Positions 1 to 13,285 are shown, numbered from the stretch's first letter. The stretch: 64,000 bases of DNA from Mansonella perstans (GCA_037074765.1 JBAMDO010000011.1:124001-188000); one strand, 5' to 3'. Notes: generated by a model not told the origin, from the sequence alone. A program made the numbers and translations.

Positions 1-1514
1 GATGAAAGACCACTTGTTTTCTTCCTCAGCTGTTCACAAAACGAAAAACTTTCAATGACTGGCAAATGCGCCTCAACAACAAATAACCCGGTAGCTTGGT
101 TCATATCTTCATTTAATATCTTAAAAACGAGGAAATTATTTAGAAACATAATTTAAATCTGGAATAATTTCAAAAAACTATTGCATAAAATCATAAGTCA
201 CCTTAGCTCGCCTTTGCGAAAGAACTGTATGCACTTTGCCTAACGCTTGAGCACTTGTTTGCACAGCACATTTGTACATTGCAGCCATAAGACGAAGTGG
301 ATGCCTTTTTTGTGCTTCCCTGAAAAAATGATAATTCAAAATAATGTACTAGCCATTTCGCTTAAAAATATTATTTTTATAGTAAAAAACACATAACATT
401 TTCGAATAGTTCTGCAAATCTTTACTTAAGTTTCATATTAATCCTAAAAGTCAAATGCTCTTACATTTTAAAGTGATTAATGATATCTTCGAAATGTCTT
501 GAATTGCTTTTGACAAACAATTTAAATTGGCTTCTATCAAGATGAAAATTGAAAAGTCAATTAGTTTTATCAACAGTACAAAAAAACCCTGAAAACTAAC
601 CTGCATGCCTGCTTCATGCCAGATATCAAGGCACCAGCCATTGTTGGATCATCAACTTCCTTCACTGTCCATTCATCGACAATGATAGCAGTACCCCACA
701 TTGGTTCTTCACATAAGGGACCAGCTCCTACTGCCAAGTCAAAACCCGCCATTATCGATTGATCAAAACATCGTAATTTGGGAGTGCCTTCTAAATGACA
801 GTAAGTGACAGAAATATGACACTAGAAAACTGAAGTTAGAAATTATCTTTTTTTTAACAATTGTATTACCCTTATATAAAACACCGATTATACACTCTAG
901 AAAAGAGCAGTGAGACGAAAATAAATTTTAAAGGAAAGGAGGAAGCAAATGAAATACTTCATAAATTTCACAATCCTACAATACTCTGTAAATTATCTGC
1001 AAATTATAGTATGGCCATCATATATTTCAACAAGAACAGAACTCAAATGGCAAAGAAAAATTGGATTAGAGAAAGAAATGAAACTGAGACAAACTTACTT
1101 TCCCATATAGATGGCCTAATATAGTCATCTGTTGCATTGAACAATATGTTAAATCTAGCTCGAGGTGGTCCAAATCCCCATATTCTATCGATGAAATGTC
1201 TGAAAAGAATCATAAAAATGAAAGAAAAAATTGAAACTTGATTTTGACAAAGGTTAAGTTTTGTGTAGAAGAAAAGCGTACTACGACGTCTACAAATCCA
1301 TTGTGCTTAAACATTCAAACTAACAACATTGTAATTGAAAAATCGGATAATAAAATAATTTGATAGATAAAATTATTCCTCTTCTAAAGTTTTCTCGCTT
1401 TCCGAAAATTCATACCAAACCATTTTGGGTTAGGTCACTAAGAAATGCATAACGAATGATCAATGATAGTTTTCAACAAGAAACATCATCCCACTAACCT
1501 TAGAAAGAAATTTA

Positions 1515-1552
<38 letters not shown>

Positions 1553-4500
1553 AGAACTCTTATGCTTTCAAACATGTACTTACTTAAGTAGTTCAGTTCG
1601 TTGTTTCGACCAAAAACTTCCTTTTAAATTCTTCAGCCAATCCACACAATTATCCAGCAAAATTTTATGCAAATCCTCTACCGCTTGGGTATATTTCGCT
1701 TGTCGTAAATCACGTAAGATATTTTCATTTTTTTCCAAAACTTCAATAAGTTCCCGAGGTAATGCCGCTGCACGCAACTTTATTTTAGCCAAACCGCCAC
1801 GAATGTTACAATCCTAAAACAGACTATTATAAACCATTTAATATCAATCAAACAGATCATTCATTCCTACTGGTGAATCTAATCCTTAGCACCACATCTA
1901 TTTTACACGCCACTGCATGTAAGAAGTTGGAGATAAGAATAATGAAAAAATTAAAAAGTATGTTAAAAGAAAAAAAAAACGAATTAATGAACTAAATTAC
2001 TGGTGAAAACCAGTGATTTGATTGAAAAAAATTCATGTTGAATATTACGTTATTTCGAAATAAAACAAAAACGTATACTTACAACAGGTTGCATTGAACT
2101 GCTGGGTAATCCAGGTATGGAAATTATAGTTTCGAAGAAAGGTACTGATGGTTCCGACACCTTTATTTTGCTCTGTCCCATATCATATAAATCATTAAGG
2201 CATTTCTGAAGATGAACTTCTCCTAAAAATATGCGAAAAAAAAAATAATAGCAATAAGAGAATTAAACAATTAGAAATAAAAAAAATTCTGGATATAAGA
2301 GATTTACATAAAAAAGGATATCACTAATTCCCGTGCTTACGAAATTTACAAAAATCCGAAGATGAGGTACTACTGAAAATGAAATCCATAATTATTTAAC
2401 AATAAGCTGGTATCTTGATATTCATTACTTTACGTAGATCGAAGTGTAGAAAAAGACATTGAAAAAACGAAAAAAAAAAGACCGCAATTTCCAGACTATA
2501 AACAAATGATACCTGCGGCAAACATAGCCAGTTCACCATTCTCCTGCTCGACAACTCGTATATTTGAATCCAAAACGCTAAGCTGTTTTAGAGCAGTGCG
2601 TAAACTTTTTAGTTCATCAATGCCACCTTCTGGTTGCACTGACACACGAACCAACGGTTTTGCGCCATGCGCAATGCGAACCAGTCCTTCCGAAACTGCT
2701 TCGCTACAAAGAGTTGTTGCTAACATCTCACTAGAAAATTCGATCGCACACACTGTACCCGCGACGACACGATCCACCACAATTTTTTCACGGCCCATAA
2801 GTAAATAAACTCCAGAAATGGTTATCAGTGGTCTGAAACTTCGGAAATAAGGTAACTTGACAAAAGCTAAACACAAGAATTGAAATGTTTCCACACAAAC
2901 ATAATTTTTCATCAAACTATACTATCTATGATACTGCCCAGACAAAACTGTCAGAGTATAGAATCCATACATGAAATACATGAAAGCAGTAAAATACTAG
3001 CAATCAGCAATCTTTTTTCAACATAAAAAATATAAAATATCGAAATGAAATGCGCACCTTTCGGAGATGGTTCCGTTCGAATGCATATTATTAATTAGAA
3101 ACAACTGGTCATCTTTCCGAATAGTTCCAGAAAGTACACGACACATTGCCAATACGGTTCCTCCATACTTCAGTATTTTAGCAATAAAAATAACAGTAGT
3201 AGCCGAACTGTCGCATGCTTTGACGATTTCATAAAGACAATGATTTTCATTCAAGGAAAGCGACGCTAAGCGGCGAGGATGTGTGAAAGACCGACATGAA
3301 GGTGATGAATGGATAGCAGCTCGGAAACAAGCCGTCGTTAGAGGAAGCCAACCACGCATAAATTCATCGAATGCTTCTACTGCCCTTCTATTTCGAATTT
3401 CAACATTCATTTTACCGGCAAATGCCTGAAAATCATGGAAGAAAAACTGCATGATCTTTGATTGAATTCTAGTTTTTTTTTTTTTTTTTTTTTTTTAACG
3501 TCGATCGCATCAACTCTATCAGAAGAACAAAAATGATCGTAAATAACTTAAATAAAAATAAACCTTCAGCTTCTCTAAATCTTCGTCCACAAGGCCGGAT
3601 TTATGAACATCCCATAATGGTTGCAAGATGAATTGCTCAAATAAAGTCTTCTTTCCTAGATATTCCGCTCCTTCCTTAATCGTTCCTTTTGAAAAATACG
3701 AATCAGTAAAAAGTTTTGATAATATGTCCTTCTCTGGTATGTTAATCTTCTTGAACCAAATTCTGGCAAAATCTGACAGAGAAAATCCGTAACCTGGAAA
3801 AAATATACGAAATTTATATAAACATGTAGTTCCTAGCAAAACTGAAACCATGAAATTTTCAAAATCATTCAGGATGAAAAAGAAAGCATATGCCAACGCA
3901 TATAAACATACCATGCAAAGCTGAAGCAAAAATAACATTTTCATTTTCTGCTGAGAAATACAAGCCCTTTTCAGCACGTTCAACACCATGCCAATCTTCT
4001 TGTTCCACTAAAATACCAGAAATGATTTGACTTATGCAACTGTTAACCTGAAAATTCGCATCTGATCCTGATCTCCACGATTTTTGTGAACGAAACGCCA
4101 TTCTAAATCCCAATCATTAACTCTTCTCAGAGTCGAAAAATTCCGCCACATTAAAAATCCATTACTCTCAATGAAATTCAATATAAGAATGGAGCATTGA
4201 TGCAATTACCTGTTCCAACAAACATCGTAAATGAGCAAAAGCTTCAGCAGGAGTCTGCTTCATTTCTACAACTAATCGATCGATTTTATTGAAAACAAGA
4301 ATTATTTCCAGATTTAGCTGAATCGCTTGCCGAAGGAGGAACTCGGTTTGTGAACAAATTCCTTCAACCTAAAAATTTTTTAGTTGAAAAAAGCCACAAA
4401 AGTTTCAAAGCTTGATGGTTTTTAATAATTTTAAAACTAGTAATTTAATTACACCTTCTTTTTAAACTGGCAATTTAATTATATTAAGAACAGCAATTTA

Positions 4501-5202
4501 GTCAATAAGATATTTGTCGAATCAGGTTCAATTTCACCAAGCTCCATTAAATAATCGTAGGAAACAGTGCGTTTAATTGAGTGTCATTAACATGTTCTTA
4601 ATGATTATAAAATACTTAGTAACATGAATCATCCTCACATTCTCTGGATGCAAGTTCAAAACAAGCAAATTTTTAAAATACAAAAAATTAAAAAATTTAA
4701 GAAAAACAAACCACATCGATCACCAGAAAAGCTATATCCGACAACAGCAACACTGAGGAAACTTCATCGGAAAAATCCACATGTCCAGGACTATCAATCA
4801 AATTAATAATATTATCATCGTACATTAGAGCAATCGCTGAAGCTTTCATAGTTATTCCACGAATCTGTTCATCCTAAATAATTTATGATCTTAAATTTGA
4901 CCTACTAAGGGGTTGCTTCATTGAACTGCCATATGCCAGAAATTCATATACCTCTAGAACCTAAAATTTAATGTCTTCAACTCAATGAAAGGGGTAAAAT
5001 TGAATGATGCTTTATTCCTCATAAAGAAATTCTGAAAATGACATGTAAAAGAAGCTACCTCGCGACTATCCATATAACGTAATTTACCAGCCATTCTACT
5101 CGAAATTAATCCATTCGATGAAATAAGACAATCGGCAAGACACGTTTTGCCGTGATCCACGTGAGCAATTATACAAACATTACGAATTTTTGATTCACCA
5201 AA
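1..5202 (-). CDS. EFL1: EFL1/RIA1-type elongation factor-like GTPase, 13 exons, 3' end off the window
   Basis: Cytoplasmic GTPase that, with SBDS, releases eIF6 from late pre-60S ribosomes (family knowledge). Exons on the minus strand: 5059-5202, 4712-4873, 4210-4368, 3912-4047, 3564-3793, 3058-3425, 2513-2832, 2083-2222, 1584-1813, 1099-1199, 601-790, 202-319 and 1-119. All junctions keep phase, giving about 805 residues, with the C-terminus cut by the window edge. Visible motifs are G1 AHVDHGKT and the LRYMDSRE stretch (first exon), RGIT and DSPGH (second exon), and NKID (third exon). A C-terminal EF-G-like region includes [13 protein letters not shown] and the [13 protein letters not shown] block typical of EFL1 rather than eEF2. 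Human EFL1 is about 1120 aa, so this copy is more compact. The exon holding the start codon is not resolved: an in-frame TAG lies directly upstream of 5202, so a phase-0 first exon is needed. Confidence 0.93.
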
Positions 5203-6114
5203 CTATAATTAAAGTATTCGCACTACAGATTACACTAAATATATTTAACATGTATTACACTGAATATATCAAACAGAAATAATCATCTTCCGTTATTTCG
5301 TTGAGTTTTCTTTCCACAATTATTTCTAAAAAGAAAATTTCAAAGTTAGCTAGCTACTGCGGTATCGTATTAAAACTAACATTTCGATGAATTAATTCTG
5401 GATTTCAAAATGAAAATAATAATATTAAAGAATAAAGAATAAGGCTAACATACTATTATCACCGGTTAATATTATCTATTTGTTGATCCATTTCTTAAAC
5501 AATCTACGAGTGCTAATTTTGATGAAAAATTTACAAATAAGTACATTAATTATAAACCATAATAACGATTCATTTTTAAAAAAAAAAAAGAAAAAAAATA
5601 TTTAAAACAAAGACCTTTTGGAAAGTGTCACAATCTAATTGCTTTCTTGTCATTCTTTTTTCTTCTCTGAAAAAATATTTTTTATTACTATCAAAAATTT
5701 TAAGTGTTGTATTTCGGAATCACCGGAATAGATCATGCAAATCGGAATATTAACGTATGCGAGATAATGCGTGAGAAAGATTACGTACCATAGCGTACTT
5801 ATTAAGGAACAGAAAAAAAACTCATAAGCTACTATAACAAGCTTGTTTAAAGGAAAAAAAATAAACAGATTTGTATGCATTTTCACAGATAACCCTGTAA
5901 CTCCCGTATAACTCGTAACTCCCATAACAACCAAAGCGGGGAATCCGGAAATGTACGGAGAACTTAGCAACATTCACAACAGACGAGACTGTTTCGAAGT
6001 AACACTGGTTCGATCCCGAGTTGCAAATAATCATCTTTGGTCATCAACCATAGATTTCGTTTCACTGTTTAGTTTGTGATAGAATTATTATCAAGAATAG
6101 GTCAAAGTTCAGCT
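5203..6114. promoter_or_regulatory. Divergent 5' region between EFL1 and MED15
   Basis: About 0.9 kb lies between the first clear EFL1 exon (minus) and the MED15 start (plus), so both promoters and the missing EFL1 first exon should be here. On the minus strand, the sequence just before 5446 has an acceptor-like TTAG and an ATG starting MDQQIDNINR, followed by a GTGATA donor. Its phase (29 nt) does not fit the next exon, so I do not accept it as coding. The segment at about 5880-6040 is less AT-rich than its surroundings. On the plus strand, MED15 is preceded by GTTCAG two bases before the ATG, which could be a spliced-leader acceptor. Confidence 0.4.
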
Positions 6115-9100
6115 ATGAATTATGTTGATCAACAGCAATTTATTATGCAACAAGGACAACGGATGCAAAATCCTCGAATGGTTGGCTAATTTTTCCTTTT
6201 CCATTTCAAATTTTAATCACATTAATTTTGACAACAGATAAGGATTTTGATGAGGGTAAAGCTAACAATTTTCTTATTTAATTTAATTTAATTCTTAAAC
6301 ATCTACTAGTTTTATTTTTTTTATTCTAAATAATTTATTCAAAAAAATTTTTTTTCTTTGTTTATTCTAAATAATTTTAAATGATACTTTCATTTTTTAA
6401 AATTATTATTTGTTGGTCTGTATGTCTTTTGGCTTTTTTTTTGTTATTGCCAATAAATTGGCCAATCATATCATTCTTCATTTTAATTCATTAACTATTG
6501 TGATTAATTGTTATGAGACAGTAAGAAAAATAAGTTAATGAAATAGAAATTTAAGCAAAATTAATATGATTTGCATTGCAGATCTCTGTTCCAACAACTG
6601 TAACACCACAACATATGCATCGTCAGCAGAGGTATTTATTGCTACTTTTTTCCACTATCATTTGTTTTTTTTTTTTTTTTTTTTCACTTAAAATTTTAAT
6701 ATATTTAACTTGTTCTAATGTTGAATTAAAAAAAAAGATTTGAGAAGAATTAATATTCTTTTGAAAATTTTATCAATTTTCTTGCTTATCAATTTTTGTG
6801 CAAAAAAGCAATCATTATGACTATCACAAATGTCTGATTGTTCAATGCAGCACATTTTTTGATTTCCCATACAAAAGAAGACTCGCCAATGAACATCATC
6901 AAATTATTTCTTTTATATTTGCAATTGTCAACAATTAATTTACCGATTTTAAATCACTTTATCATAGTAATTCAACATGATACAATCTCCGGTCTCCATT
7001 CATAGAATTTCCGAGAAAATATTTTTTGATATAGCTTGCAATATGTGATGTCTAAGTTAGTCGAATAAGATAGTCTCTAATAATATCAATGTTTTGGTAA
7101 TCTACAGAAATCTCAAATATTCTGAGAAATGAATTGAATTATAGATATGGTATGGCAATGATGCAACCAGGTCAACAGCCAGTACAAATAGCATCAGGAC
7201 AGTATTTGCAGAATCCACAAATACAGCCACGGCTATTGTATGTAACTTACTTGCATTTTAAAACATTTGTAGTTAGTCTACTCTACCAGTAACATACAGT
7301 TTGCTTTTTTTCATATTTAATTATTTTTACCGTTCTTGATGTTGAACCTAAAAGTTTCTTCAAAACTTTTCATATATCTAAAAGTTGCTATTGATTGATT
7401 TTATTTAATACTTGTTTTAGAACAATCAGCGATGCATTATCGCGTTTACCACCCGAAGTACAGCAGATGGCTCAGCAACAAATTAATGCAGAAACAAATG
7501 CTGAAAAAAAGCGACAAGTTGCTTTGGGATTTATCCAAGGACGTTTTCGAGTGAGAGTTCAATTGTATTAATCAGTTTTTAAAATCAATTTTGAAAACTA
7601 CATGTTGTATTGACTTTTATCTTGTAAAATTGCAAAAATTGGTACAAAATTAATTTTGATTTCATATTTCTTAACTGTATTTGTTATTCTTATTTGTAGC
7701 TAACACAGCAGTATCCTGCACAAGGCACGATGAATACTGGTGGGATGATGATTAGTGTTGGGATGAATCAGCAAGTTGGCATTTCTCAAGGTTTGTTACA
7801 TGGAAAATTTAATTGGAAACTTCAAGATAAGGAAACCAAGATAAGATTAATTTCAAACTGTTCTATGAGCATTAAGTAACAGGCTTGAAATTTATTCGTC
7901 GATTAAATTGTTTTTTAAAGGAAATACACAAATGATACGTATGGGAACAGTTCAAAGTGGTCCGGTACCCTATCCAGCTCAAAATGTTTCGTTGCAGACG
8001 GGCATGGGGCAGATGGGACCAACACAAGTCACTGTGCAGTAAGTTTCAAAAAAAAAACTGATGCATAAGAATTTCAGTGCAGGACTACATGGAATGCTAA
8101 AGATTCGTAACTAATCTGAAGCAGAGAACTTAAATTTGAATCGAGAAACCCTTGTTTGATGCATATAGTTTAATTTAATTTGTATTGGATTAGGGATTTT
8201 GAAATGGAATGTACAGTTCTAGTTTCAGTTTGTATAACCGAGATTATATGGGATTTCAGGCGCATGCCAAATCATTACATAGCAAGTGGTATGAGCGGTC
8301 CTCAGAACATACAATATCAATCTCAAGATCCTGGGAGTATTCAAAATTATAACCCACAGCAACAAATTACTCTTACCCAGCCATCATCTGTGGGACCAAC
8401 TGTGCAACAGAATTCTTCACTGCATCATAAAGGCCCAAGCAGTGTTCCAACCGCAATTTACACGCAGCATCATCCTGGTGATAACTTCTCTTATTCTTAA
8501 GGAATTTAGAAAAGTAATTTAGGCACAAAAGGATTTTGTTTCAACTGATTCTCCTGTTTCAGAAAGCACTACTGCGACGCATAGTACAGCAAGTAGTAAA
8601 AGTGACAAAAGCTCGGATGAACCACTTTATAGTCAAAAGTTAGAGTTACTGAAACCTTATCACGAACATATAAAAAGATTGCTCGAAAGAAATCGGTAAT
8701 TTTCATTCATTATGCTCATCATTTTTGTTTTGAGGTAACTAAATTTTGCATGATGTGGAAATATTGATTCAGTACGCAATAAGAGTCTATCTGTTGTTTG
8801 TTGTGTAATGTTTATTGATGCAGTTGACGCCATGAAAGAATTAATTTCAAAATTGATTCAAGCAGTAGTCATTAAGATAAGTAAACGTTCGAATAATTAT
8901 TACAATACAAGTACTGAATTTAAAGGCTTCTTTTGTTTATAGTTTGGATGGACAAGCACCGAAGTCGAAGTTCGAACGTCTCCTTGAAATAATGGAAAAT
9001 CGCCGGTAAATTTTTTATTTTGATGCCAGTTTTACACCATCGATATTTTACAAAATATCCGTTGCATATTTAAGTCTTAAAATTTGCATTCAAATTTAAA

Positions 9101-10615
9101 TTACATCAGTAATTTTGTTGGATCTAATTATAATTAAGCTTTCAAATGCACTTCGTCCTTCTTATTCTTTATCTGCACTTATTCCATTTTTTTCAAAAAT
9201 CTGGTTCTGCAGGAAAGTAGAATTGAAACTTCTGGAAAAGTTGGTTGTTAGTGTGAGGAATTTAATTGAACGTGATTCGCTTTGTTTTCCTTTGATAGAT
9301 GCTTTACGTTTGGACAGTGGCGATGCCATGAAGACACCACTTCCAGATCCATGGGGTGACTTTCATCAATATGCTATAAAGTAAGTTATTGAATTTATTG
9401 CTCAATGTGAATTTTGTGAATTACTGCTCATTATGAATCTCGATTTATTGTATTTCAGTTAAAATAGAGCAAGTAAAATTTATTGTTGTATGACCATAAC
9501 TTTACTAATGCAAGTTGCTGAAAGAAGTCGCATTTTTATTTTATCTGATTAGTAATTGCATCCATTATTATTTTCATACTCATAGCATTAATTAATTCAT
9601 TTCGTCTTTCATACAACATTAATTAGTTCACCACTATTCTTTTATTTGCTAGCTTTAGATTTGAGCTTATCATGGAATTTATTGGAATACTTCCTTTCAA
9701 AAATTCAGGGTTCCAGAAAAGGTGATGAACTTGGTTAGAGAAAAAACAAAAACTAGAGCAAGTAAAGATGTGATACCAGCAAAACGAATCAAAAAGGAAG
9801 AAGGTTCCGATGGTTTGTTTCCTGGAACATTGTTTTGTTTATTTTAACGAGCATAATAATACTAGTGATCATAATTCGCAGTATCTTGTGTTGGAGATTT
9901 TTTTTACGAGAATTAAACCTTAATTGAAGTCAGCAAGAGCTCAACGCTTACAAACTATTAGTAAATTCTTGATTTACCATATTTTAGAACGCATAGCAGT
10001 GATATGCCAGGATGGTTCAAGGTTGGAATTATCACAAGAAGCTTCAGACCAGCTTCGGCCATACAATTACAGGCAATATTTACGACCATTTAAAGCTTAA
10101 TTCGCAGTAAAATATTTAAATATGAATACGTTAAGTATCGAAAACTATTTAATCCCTTAATAGGAATCAATTTTAGGTTTGACCCTGAATTTATTCCAAT
10201 ATCAGATGATTGTACAGAAATTCAATTGTTTATCGAAAACGATATCGTAAGTTTGCCATTATTATGGGTTTCATTCCCGACCAGTTCCTTTGAAGTTGAA
10301 GAGTCTTCATTTTGTAGCAGTTTGGCTTTTTAACTCGTAGTTCCCTGTTTTCAACTACAGTTTTACTTTATCAATTTTCAGCTCCTAATACCACCGCTGC
10401 GATTAGTGGTCCCTTTGAACTATCCGGAATCCAGGGCATCCATATGGCGCGATCGGTGGTCGTACGGTGGTGTTAGCTTGGTCGATGTCAATACACAGTT
10501 CGACAAGCGCTTAAATATGGCCGTTAATTGTCGAAGTATCACGGAAATAGTTAATGCCTGGAAGCTTGCTTCTTTGCATGTCCTGAAAATTGGTAGTTCT
10601 AGTGCAAGCACGTAG
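6115..10615 (+). CDS. MED15: Mediator complex subunit 15 (MDT-15-like), 14 exons, 540 aa
   Basis: Tail subunit of the nuclear Mediator complex; in C. elegans MDT-15 coactivates SBP-1 and NHR-49 in lipid and stress programmes (established). Exons: 6115-6180, 6582-6631, 7145-7237, 7421-7550, 7700-7790, 7921-8038, 8260-8477, 8563-8695, 8943-9005, 9213-9380, 9709-9812, 9988-10072, 10177-10246 and 10382-10615. The sum is 1623 nt, exactly 541 codons. Residues 1-255 are Gln/Met/Pro-rich. About residues 270-380 carry a helical segment (YSQKLELLKPYHEHIKRLLE). A basic stretch KRIKKEEG lies near 405. The C-terminus (LRLVVPLNYPES, then a WRDRW-containing block ending in NAWKLASLHVL) matches the conserved MED15 tail. 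I see no N-terminal KIX domain. The intron after 10072 uses a GC donor. The start is the first ATG, 2 nt after a TTCAG acceptor. Confidence 0.88.
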
Positions 10616-11302
10616 AATCCTTCCTCCTCAGCATGGGGCTTTCGAATCATAGTACCGCTTCAGAGTTTCATTTGCTAAATAAGGTTGGGGAGCAATATAA
10701 TTTTGTATAGAGATTCGCAATTATGAATATTAAGTCCGTGGATTTCAGATGAACAGTTGAAAAACGCTTGTTGTAAACAGATTCCTAGCTTCGGAAACAA
10801 AATTTAAACTTTTTTATTTTGGCATAAATTTTACTTTGACAATTCTCTCTCGCAAAGTAGCAGATTAAATAGCTATGGATGACAACTAAATGCTTTTTGA
10901 AAAGTAGAAATCATAGCATGAGCGAAAAGAGACCTACGAGTGACAAAAAAACTTACAAAGGACGGTTAAAACATACAAGCATGCTTTAAAATTTCGGAAT
11001 AAATCCAGCAATTAGCAGACAAAAAACAAATCAAACTCCGAATAAATTTCAAAAAGCTTAGAACGCTTAGACCTAATATGCAGAAAGATTGAATCCTTTA
11101 ATAACTTTCTATTGTTCAAAATCTCGAAATCTACAAAGCTTGCATTTGAGACCAATCCTTAATAATTTCTACAAAAAACCTTGAAAGACTTTGAACTCCA
11201 TATAAGGATGCTGATTCATTAAGACTGGCATAGGTAGATTGTAGAAATAAGAAATGAGAGCCTGTTAATATCTATAATACAAGGAATGTTATTAAAAATT
11301 TC
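10616..11302. other. Convergent 3' intergenic region
   Basis: This holds the 3' ends of MED15 (plus) and ENSA (minus). It is AT-rich with no credible ORF, and I see no repeat or RNA gene in it. Confidence 0.6.
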
Positions 11303-12350
11303 CTAGGGTCCTGGGAGAGGGCTACTATCATGCGTTGAATGATGGACATATGGCTGTGGACTCAATTTACTATGTACAGATGAGTAAATGGACGATTTAC
11401 GCTGTGGGACCGTGTCTGGGCGAGGGATCAACAATGACTCATCCTTTATCATCGGTGAAACATCAATTTTAAGCGGTGCATCCACTTTTTCCTGAAATGT
11501 ACAAACAAGAAATGGTGGTAAAAATTTTAGATCTAAAAGTCCATTTAAAAAAATATGAAATTTCAGTAGCATAGAAAATAATGTTGAAAGAAATTGGCGA
11601 CTATACCTTCTTTCCTAAATTTATATTACGTTGATAGTTTCCTCACCTTAAAACAAGTATTCAAATGATTTACATGCTGGAAGGCTTCAGCATACGCCGA
11701 ATAAAAAATTGAATAAACACTGAAAGCTTCTTCTAACCTACAAAAAAAATCAAAGTCACAGATCCATTTTAATCTCCTAAGACAAAGTTTAGTAGAAGAT
11801 ACCTGTACGATTGAAGGAATTGAAGCAGGTTTATACATACTGCTTTGCAAATCTGTGACTGGTATGTTCGCCGACGGATTATTCGTTTTTTGTTTATTCA
11901 TTGCATAGTCACCAGAGTCAAAAAATTTCTATAAAAAAGAAATCAAGTTCAATAAGGAATAAGAATAATTTCAGAGTATATAAAAGTGAGATCTTCAATT
12001 ATGTCAGATTTAGAGTATTGAAACTTAACAAAGCCAAAAACAGGATGAACAAAGTGAGAAAACGAGAAACATTTCGCTAAATTCTAGGGATTCTAGAAGA
12101 ACATCGATGACTAAACCCAGCTCATTTCTAGAGTTTCTTAAAAACCATGTAATTCCAAAGTAAAACATACTCTCTGCTGCTGTAATTTCTTTTGCAGAAA
12201 AGTACTCTGTGGTTTCGTCGGTAATTTGCCATTTGCTGCAAGCTTACTCATCAGAAGATGCTCTTGCTGCTTCTCGAAACTGAAATCCTCACCAGCCAGT
12301 TTTTCAGTACCCTCCAAATTTTGAACTTTACCAAGCATTGCTGTAACCAT
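11303..12350 (-). CDS. ENSA: Endosulfine / ARPP-19 family PP2A-B55 inhibitor, 3 exons, 164 aa
   Basis: Cytosolic phosphoprotein that inhibits PP2A-B55 once its FDSGDY serine is phosphorylated by Greatwall-type kinases (family knowledge). Minus-strand exons: 12171-12350, 11803-11928 and 11303-11491 (495 nt, 165 codons). The core reads LQQQRKFFDSGDYAMNK, with the phospho-serine at about residue 65. The C-terminal IPRPDTVPQRKSS matches the vertebrate IPTPQDLPQRKPS segment, and RKSS keeps the PKA-type site. The protein is longer than the ~112-121 aa vertebrate forms because of an N-terminal extension and a Ser/His/Pro tail. The start is the ATG at 12350. The exon opens 30 nt earlier at a TTTTGCAG acceptor (12380) with no upstream in-frame ATG, so the 5' UTR is either trans-spliced or continues in an upstream exon. 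A 91-nt exon-like segment sits in intron 2. Confidence 0.9.
11647..11737 (-). other. Possible alternative (frame-breaking) exon inside ENSA intron 2
   Basis: A 91-nt segment is bounded by a long T-run plus GTAG acceptor and an AAG|GTGAGG donor. One frame is open throughout (LEEAFSVYSIFYSAYAEAF), but it is not the frame delivered by the upstream ENSA exon. If spliced in, it would add about 16 residues and a stop, dropping the conserved IPRPD...QRKSS tail. It could be a regulated poison exon, an isoform end, or chance. Confidence 0.35.
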
Positions 12351-13195
12351 CAATTTTAAAGTTTCGCGAAATTTCGAATTCTGCAAAAGAAAAACACGAA
12401 ATAATCGAGCTCTTAACCATTCCCACATTATAACAATAGATACTTTTCTCAGAGTAGCGACAAATAGAACAAATTAAAAATTGTTTCAAGATTCCTTTTC
12501 GAAACTATCATGTTTTAAGAATTATAATATATCAAATAATGTTTTGTTTTGCAAGACCACAACAAAATGCCCAATATCATATTCACAAATTCTACAATTC
12601 AGGCCTTATTACCATTCATAGAGTTTGAAGTAATGTAATTTGCGGTACGGTACCTTATTAGGAACCTGAAACAAGTCCTTTTATCTCACATATATTGTAT
12701 CAAGAAAAAACTGCTGATATGTGACTTTACATCAAACAATTATGGGGTACATATATAAAAATAATTATTTCAATGAACGCATAGAATAATTACTGCTGCA
12801 ACTGCCACAGATTGTCATTACATGAGTGATGAGTATAAAAGTGATCACAGAGATTATGGAAAATTAGTACTATTTAAAAAAAAAAAAAAATTCAAATTTC
12901 ATGCCTCTCATTTTCCTCCTAATAATAACAATGCAAGTAGACATAAAATTAAGTCAACCTATCAAAACTTTACATTATTCAGTAATTATTAATGAACTAT
13001 AATAATCCAATAGTCTCAATAGTCTTTATCTTTATTTCATCCCACATCGATTTTAAAGCTATTTGCTATGCCACAGTTACATAATATATAAAAGTTATTT
13101 TGCTTGAAGAAGTAAACAAATATTTTCTTACATCAAGCATTTTCTACTATAATTCGACATAATTTTAAAAGAATGGGAATTGCTGAAAGTGAGGA

Positions 13196-13285
13196 ACTAA
13201 ATCATCTATAAGTCTTGAGTTGAACGATAACTCATAAGTAAACTAAATCATCCATAAGTTTTGAGTTGAATGGTAACTCATAAGA
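13196..13285. repeat. Two-copy tandem duplication, about 45 bp unit
   Basis: The segment beginning ACTAAATCATCTATAAGT and ending AACTCATAAG is followed at once by a second copy with about four substitutions. It is non-coding. Confidence 0.8.

Noticed and set aside
5995..6030. tRNA B-box-like GGTTCGATCCC
   Set aside because: The surrounding sequence does not fold into T-arm and acceptor stems, and there is no A-box at a proper distance.
5650..6034. Two overlapping minus-strand ORFs between EFL1 and MED15
   Set aside because: They are not in phase with EFL1 and resemble no N-terminus; probably promoter sequence.
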